Shown piece after piece: positions 62,030-64,000 of a stretch of DNA of 64,000 nt. The DNA is from Terfezia claveryi. Taxonomy: Eukaryota > Ascomycota > Pezizomycetes > Pezizales > Pezizaceae. The stretch's first letter is position 1. Each line of letters begins with the position of its first letter. A program made the translations under genes and the position numbers. The stretch spans positions 62,001 through 126,000 of the forward strand of contig WHUX01000135.1 in the NCBI GenBank assembly GCA_015179025.1. The letters are read 5' to 3'. Under the pieces are notes generated by a model. That model was given only the letters and a program-made list of their open reading frames with translations. It was not told the origin of the DNA and ran no database searches.

Positions 62030-63535
62030 CTTCTATCAATGGAACTGAAATTCAGTGGAAAATTAAGGCAGTACAGGGCATCAATGATACATTCTAGGTA
62101 TGTCCTTTCTAACAGTGATAATGGCACCACAGACATATCAAACTTGTCATCCGATCTTACACTCAGAGAAATGCATGTAGACTTCACGAATCTGAAAAGT
62201 GATAATTGGCCCTCTCATCAATCTCATGCTCGGAGGCTGTCTTGCTTTGAATGTGAGGTATGCTGTAGCATATTCGGAATTTACCATGAAAATGTTGACC
62301 ACAACACATGCACTAGAACTTGTTAGCAAGGAAAGCAAGAAGTGACTTGAGGTACTGAAATCTGATAGCACTATTTTTGACCGTTACCACATTGGATGGT
62401 CGTATGCAATCAGAAAAGCGCCTTTCTGTGGACCAAAAAAGTACGACATGGACCACTTTAGATTCCGAAGTTGTGCAAACATGCTCAGGTCATTAGTGAA
62501 CGGTGAGTTATTATTAGAGGAGTGGTTTGTAATGGAGCTTCCCACTCTCCTTGGAGATTGCAAATTGGAACCAATTGTTTACGCCAAAAGTATTTCCATT
62601 GGTGGAATGTCAGTCTTTAATCACGACCTGGAGAAAGCGATTCCAGAACTGATAATACACAATATTACACTTGCAGGAGGAAATCCAAGGGGCGTCAACA
62701 AGTGCCCACATTTAGAGACGACGTGATTTGCAAGCGCGGAATTTTGGAGGTGAGAATTCAGGGTAACATTATTCCCAGAGCCCCAGGCATTTGCTTCCAC
62801 ATTCAACATCCAAGTCTAACGCCTTAACCCTTCCTTGGTTTGGTGATATAGTCTTCAATATGATGCACGGCGAGGAGATCATCGGCAAAGACCAGGATAA
62901 ATTTTTCTACAATCTCTCGAGATCACAATGTCTTTGACGGAGACTCATCATCCAGTGGATGGGCACATACTTCCATTCCGTTGTACTCAAAAACATGGTT
63001 GCTGGTTGAGACATGCCCCATCATACGCCAGAGCCACTCGGGGTTATTCTTTATTAAGTAGTCTCCCCATCTCACCAAACCTCTGCGGCTTTCCTTCGGT
63101 AAGTATAGGCCATCCACGAGTAGTCTTGGACAGCATGGAGCTTACCGTAAATGCGGATCTCGTAAGTCTATGGAAGATTTGTACAGTGCAATTTGCGTTT
63201 TTGCCCTTCAATCGATTTTCTCAATAGCTTTTCAAACTTATCCGCTCTTCTCTGTTCAGACCTGGTTTCTTTATAGCTAATGATTTCAAACAATACATCT
63301 GTTGGTGGAAGCCTAGAATTCACAAAATGGACACCCTTCAGGAGATATTCACTTCATCCCCCTTTTTTATGCATTCGATCGCACCGCTGTATGTCTCAAA
63401 AAAAATAGTGGGTGCTTGGGCTAGCTATGTAAATTATGCAGATGTGAGTACTTTCCCCCACGCATTGCAACTATAGATAATTTCCAAAAACAAATCAAAT
63501 GTGCAGAATTGTATACGGTCCATTGTTTCTCGTTA
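62030..63535 (+). pseudogene. Decayed or multi-exon coding region of unknown family
   Basis: The + strand reads protein-like in successive frames. Near 62039-62270 it includes SGKLRQYRASMIHSRYVLS. Near 62376-62724 a good stretch starts FDRYHIGWSYAIRKAPFCG and includes ELLLEEWFVMELPTLLGDCK. GDIVFNMMHGEEIIGKDQDK lies near 62850-62910. FFIANDFKQYICWWKPRIHK lies near 63270-63330, and the region ends at a TAA near 63533. Strong donor-like GTAAGT and GTGAGT sites (about 63099, 63161, 63444) suggest real introns near the 3' end, but stops (for example near 62340) interrupt conserved-looking parts upstream. I do not recognise the family. Confidence 0.3.
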
Positions 63536-64000
63536 AACAAGTCCATCACCCCGACCAGTAGCCATTGAGGAGCACCCACATCTACGCCACTAACCTCGTG
63601 ATCTAGGTACGAGAGATCTCGCGAGGGATTACTTTCATCTTTGAGAAATCTTAGATCTTTAAATTTGCAGTTTCCTGACTTGACTTTTTTCCTTCATTCT
63701 CCAGCTCTTTATTCTAGTAATTAAATACCTCTACCTTCTACTTCCGCAGTCCTCTCCACGGAGAACGTCCGATGACCTGAATGGCAAATCATCGCTCCTT
63801 ACCAGCTTACTGCTGCCCGATTGGGATTCGACTAGGTACCAGTTTGGGACCTTATGTATCCCGGATTGGCATAGTTTGATCACGTGTTGAATTTAGTACC
63901 CCTCACTTTTAACATCGCATACCGGAATAATGGGGCTTTTTACTGGATATACTTTCATTGACAGCAAGTTTTCGGATATCAGGCCTCGTAGATTCTTGCG

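Noticed and set aside
62840..62920. Minus-strand reading FILVFADDLLAVHHIEDY resembling the reverse transcriptase YxDD motif
   Set aside because: The + strand of the same bases gives an equally natural reading, and no other reverse transcriptase motif lies on the minus strand around it.

Overview
This is a gene-sparse stretch of nuclear DNA from a filamentous ascomycete (Pezizomycotina). The evidence is short GT-AG introns (about 50-150 nt), a Zn2Cys6 regulator, a fungal C2H2-type protein remnant, an S41 peptidase of the ustP-like fungal type, a fungal high-affinity hexose transporter, an Aleuria-lectin-like propeller, and pogo-like and Ty1/copia remnants. The repeat-rich intergenic DNA with long homopolymer and microsatellite tracts would fit a large-genome lineage such as the truffle/morel relatives (Pezizomycetes), but the class cannot be fixed from sequence alone.

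Layout. 0-3.2 kb holds a diverged direct duplication and a broken SANT/Myb-like fragment. 3.2-6.6 kb (minus) encodes a secreted S41 peptidase with an Asp-tract repeat insert and a cationic tail. 6.6-10.9 kb has no recognisable gene. 10.9-14.3 kb is a transposon graveyard: pogo-like N-terminal remnant (+), copia gag remnant (-), DDE-1 C-terminal remnant (-), and several perfect short palindromes. 14.9-16.9 kb (minus) is a three-exon trypsin-like protein. 20.0-21.2 kb is a lectin, followed at once by a composite fold-back element (21.3-22.0 kb). 22.4-24.0 kb (minus) is the proteasome lid subunit Rpn7. 26.4-29.7 kb is a large Zn2Cys6 transcription factor. 31.7-33.2 kb (minus) is a decayed C2H2 protein. 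33.8-35.2 kb is the SUMO ligase Nse2/Mms21. 36.6-40.1 kb is a large repeat-containing protein of unknown function. 45.9-47.6 kb is an MFS hexose transporter. 47.6-59.0 kb is an 11-kb gene desert with inverted repeats and homopolymers. 59.0-59.8 kb is a SET-domain protein. 61-63.5 kb holds a dispersed repeat copy and a decayed coding region of unknown family.

The genes do not form an operon-like or obvious biosynthetic cluster. Two are conserved housekeeping genes (RPN7, NSE2); the rest are regulatory, transport, secreted or lineage-restricted proteins. Exon structures were derived by hand from splice consensus and reading-phase agreement. For the S41, trypsin-like, RPN7, NSE2, MFS and unknown 1,103-aa genes all phases close exactly; for the transcription factor they close only if one C of a C7 run is removed.
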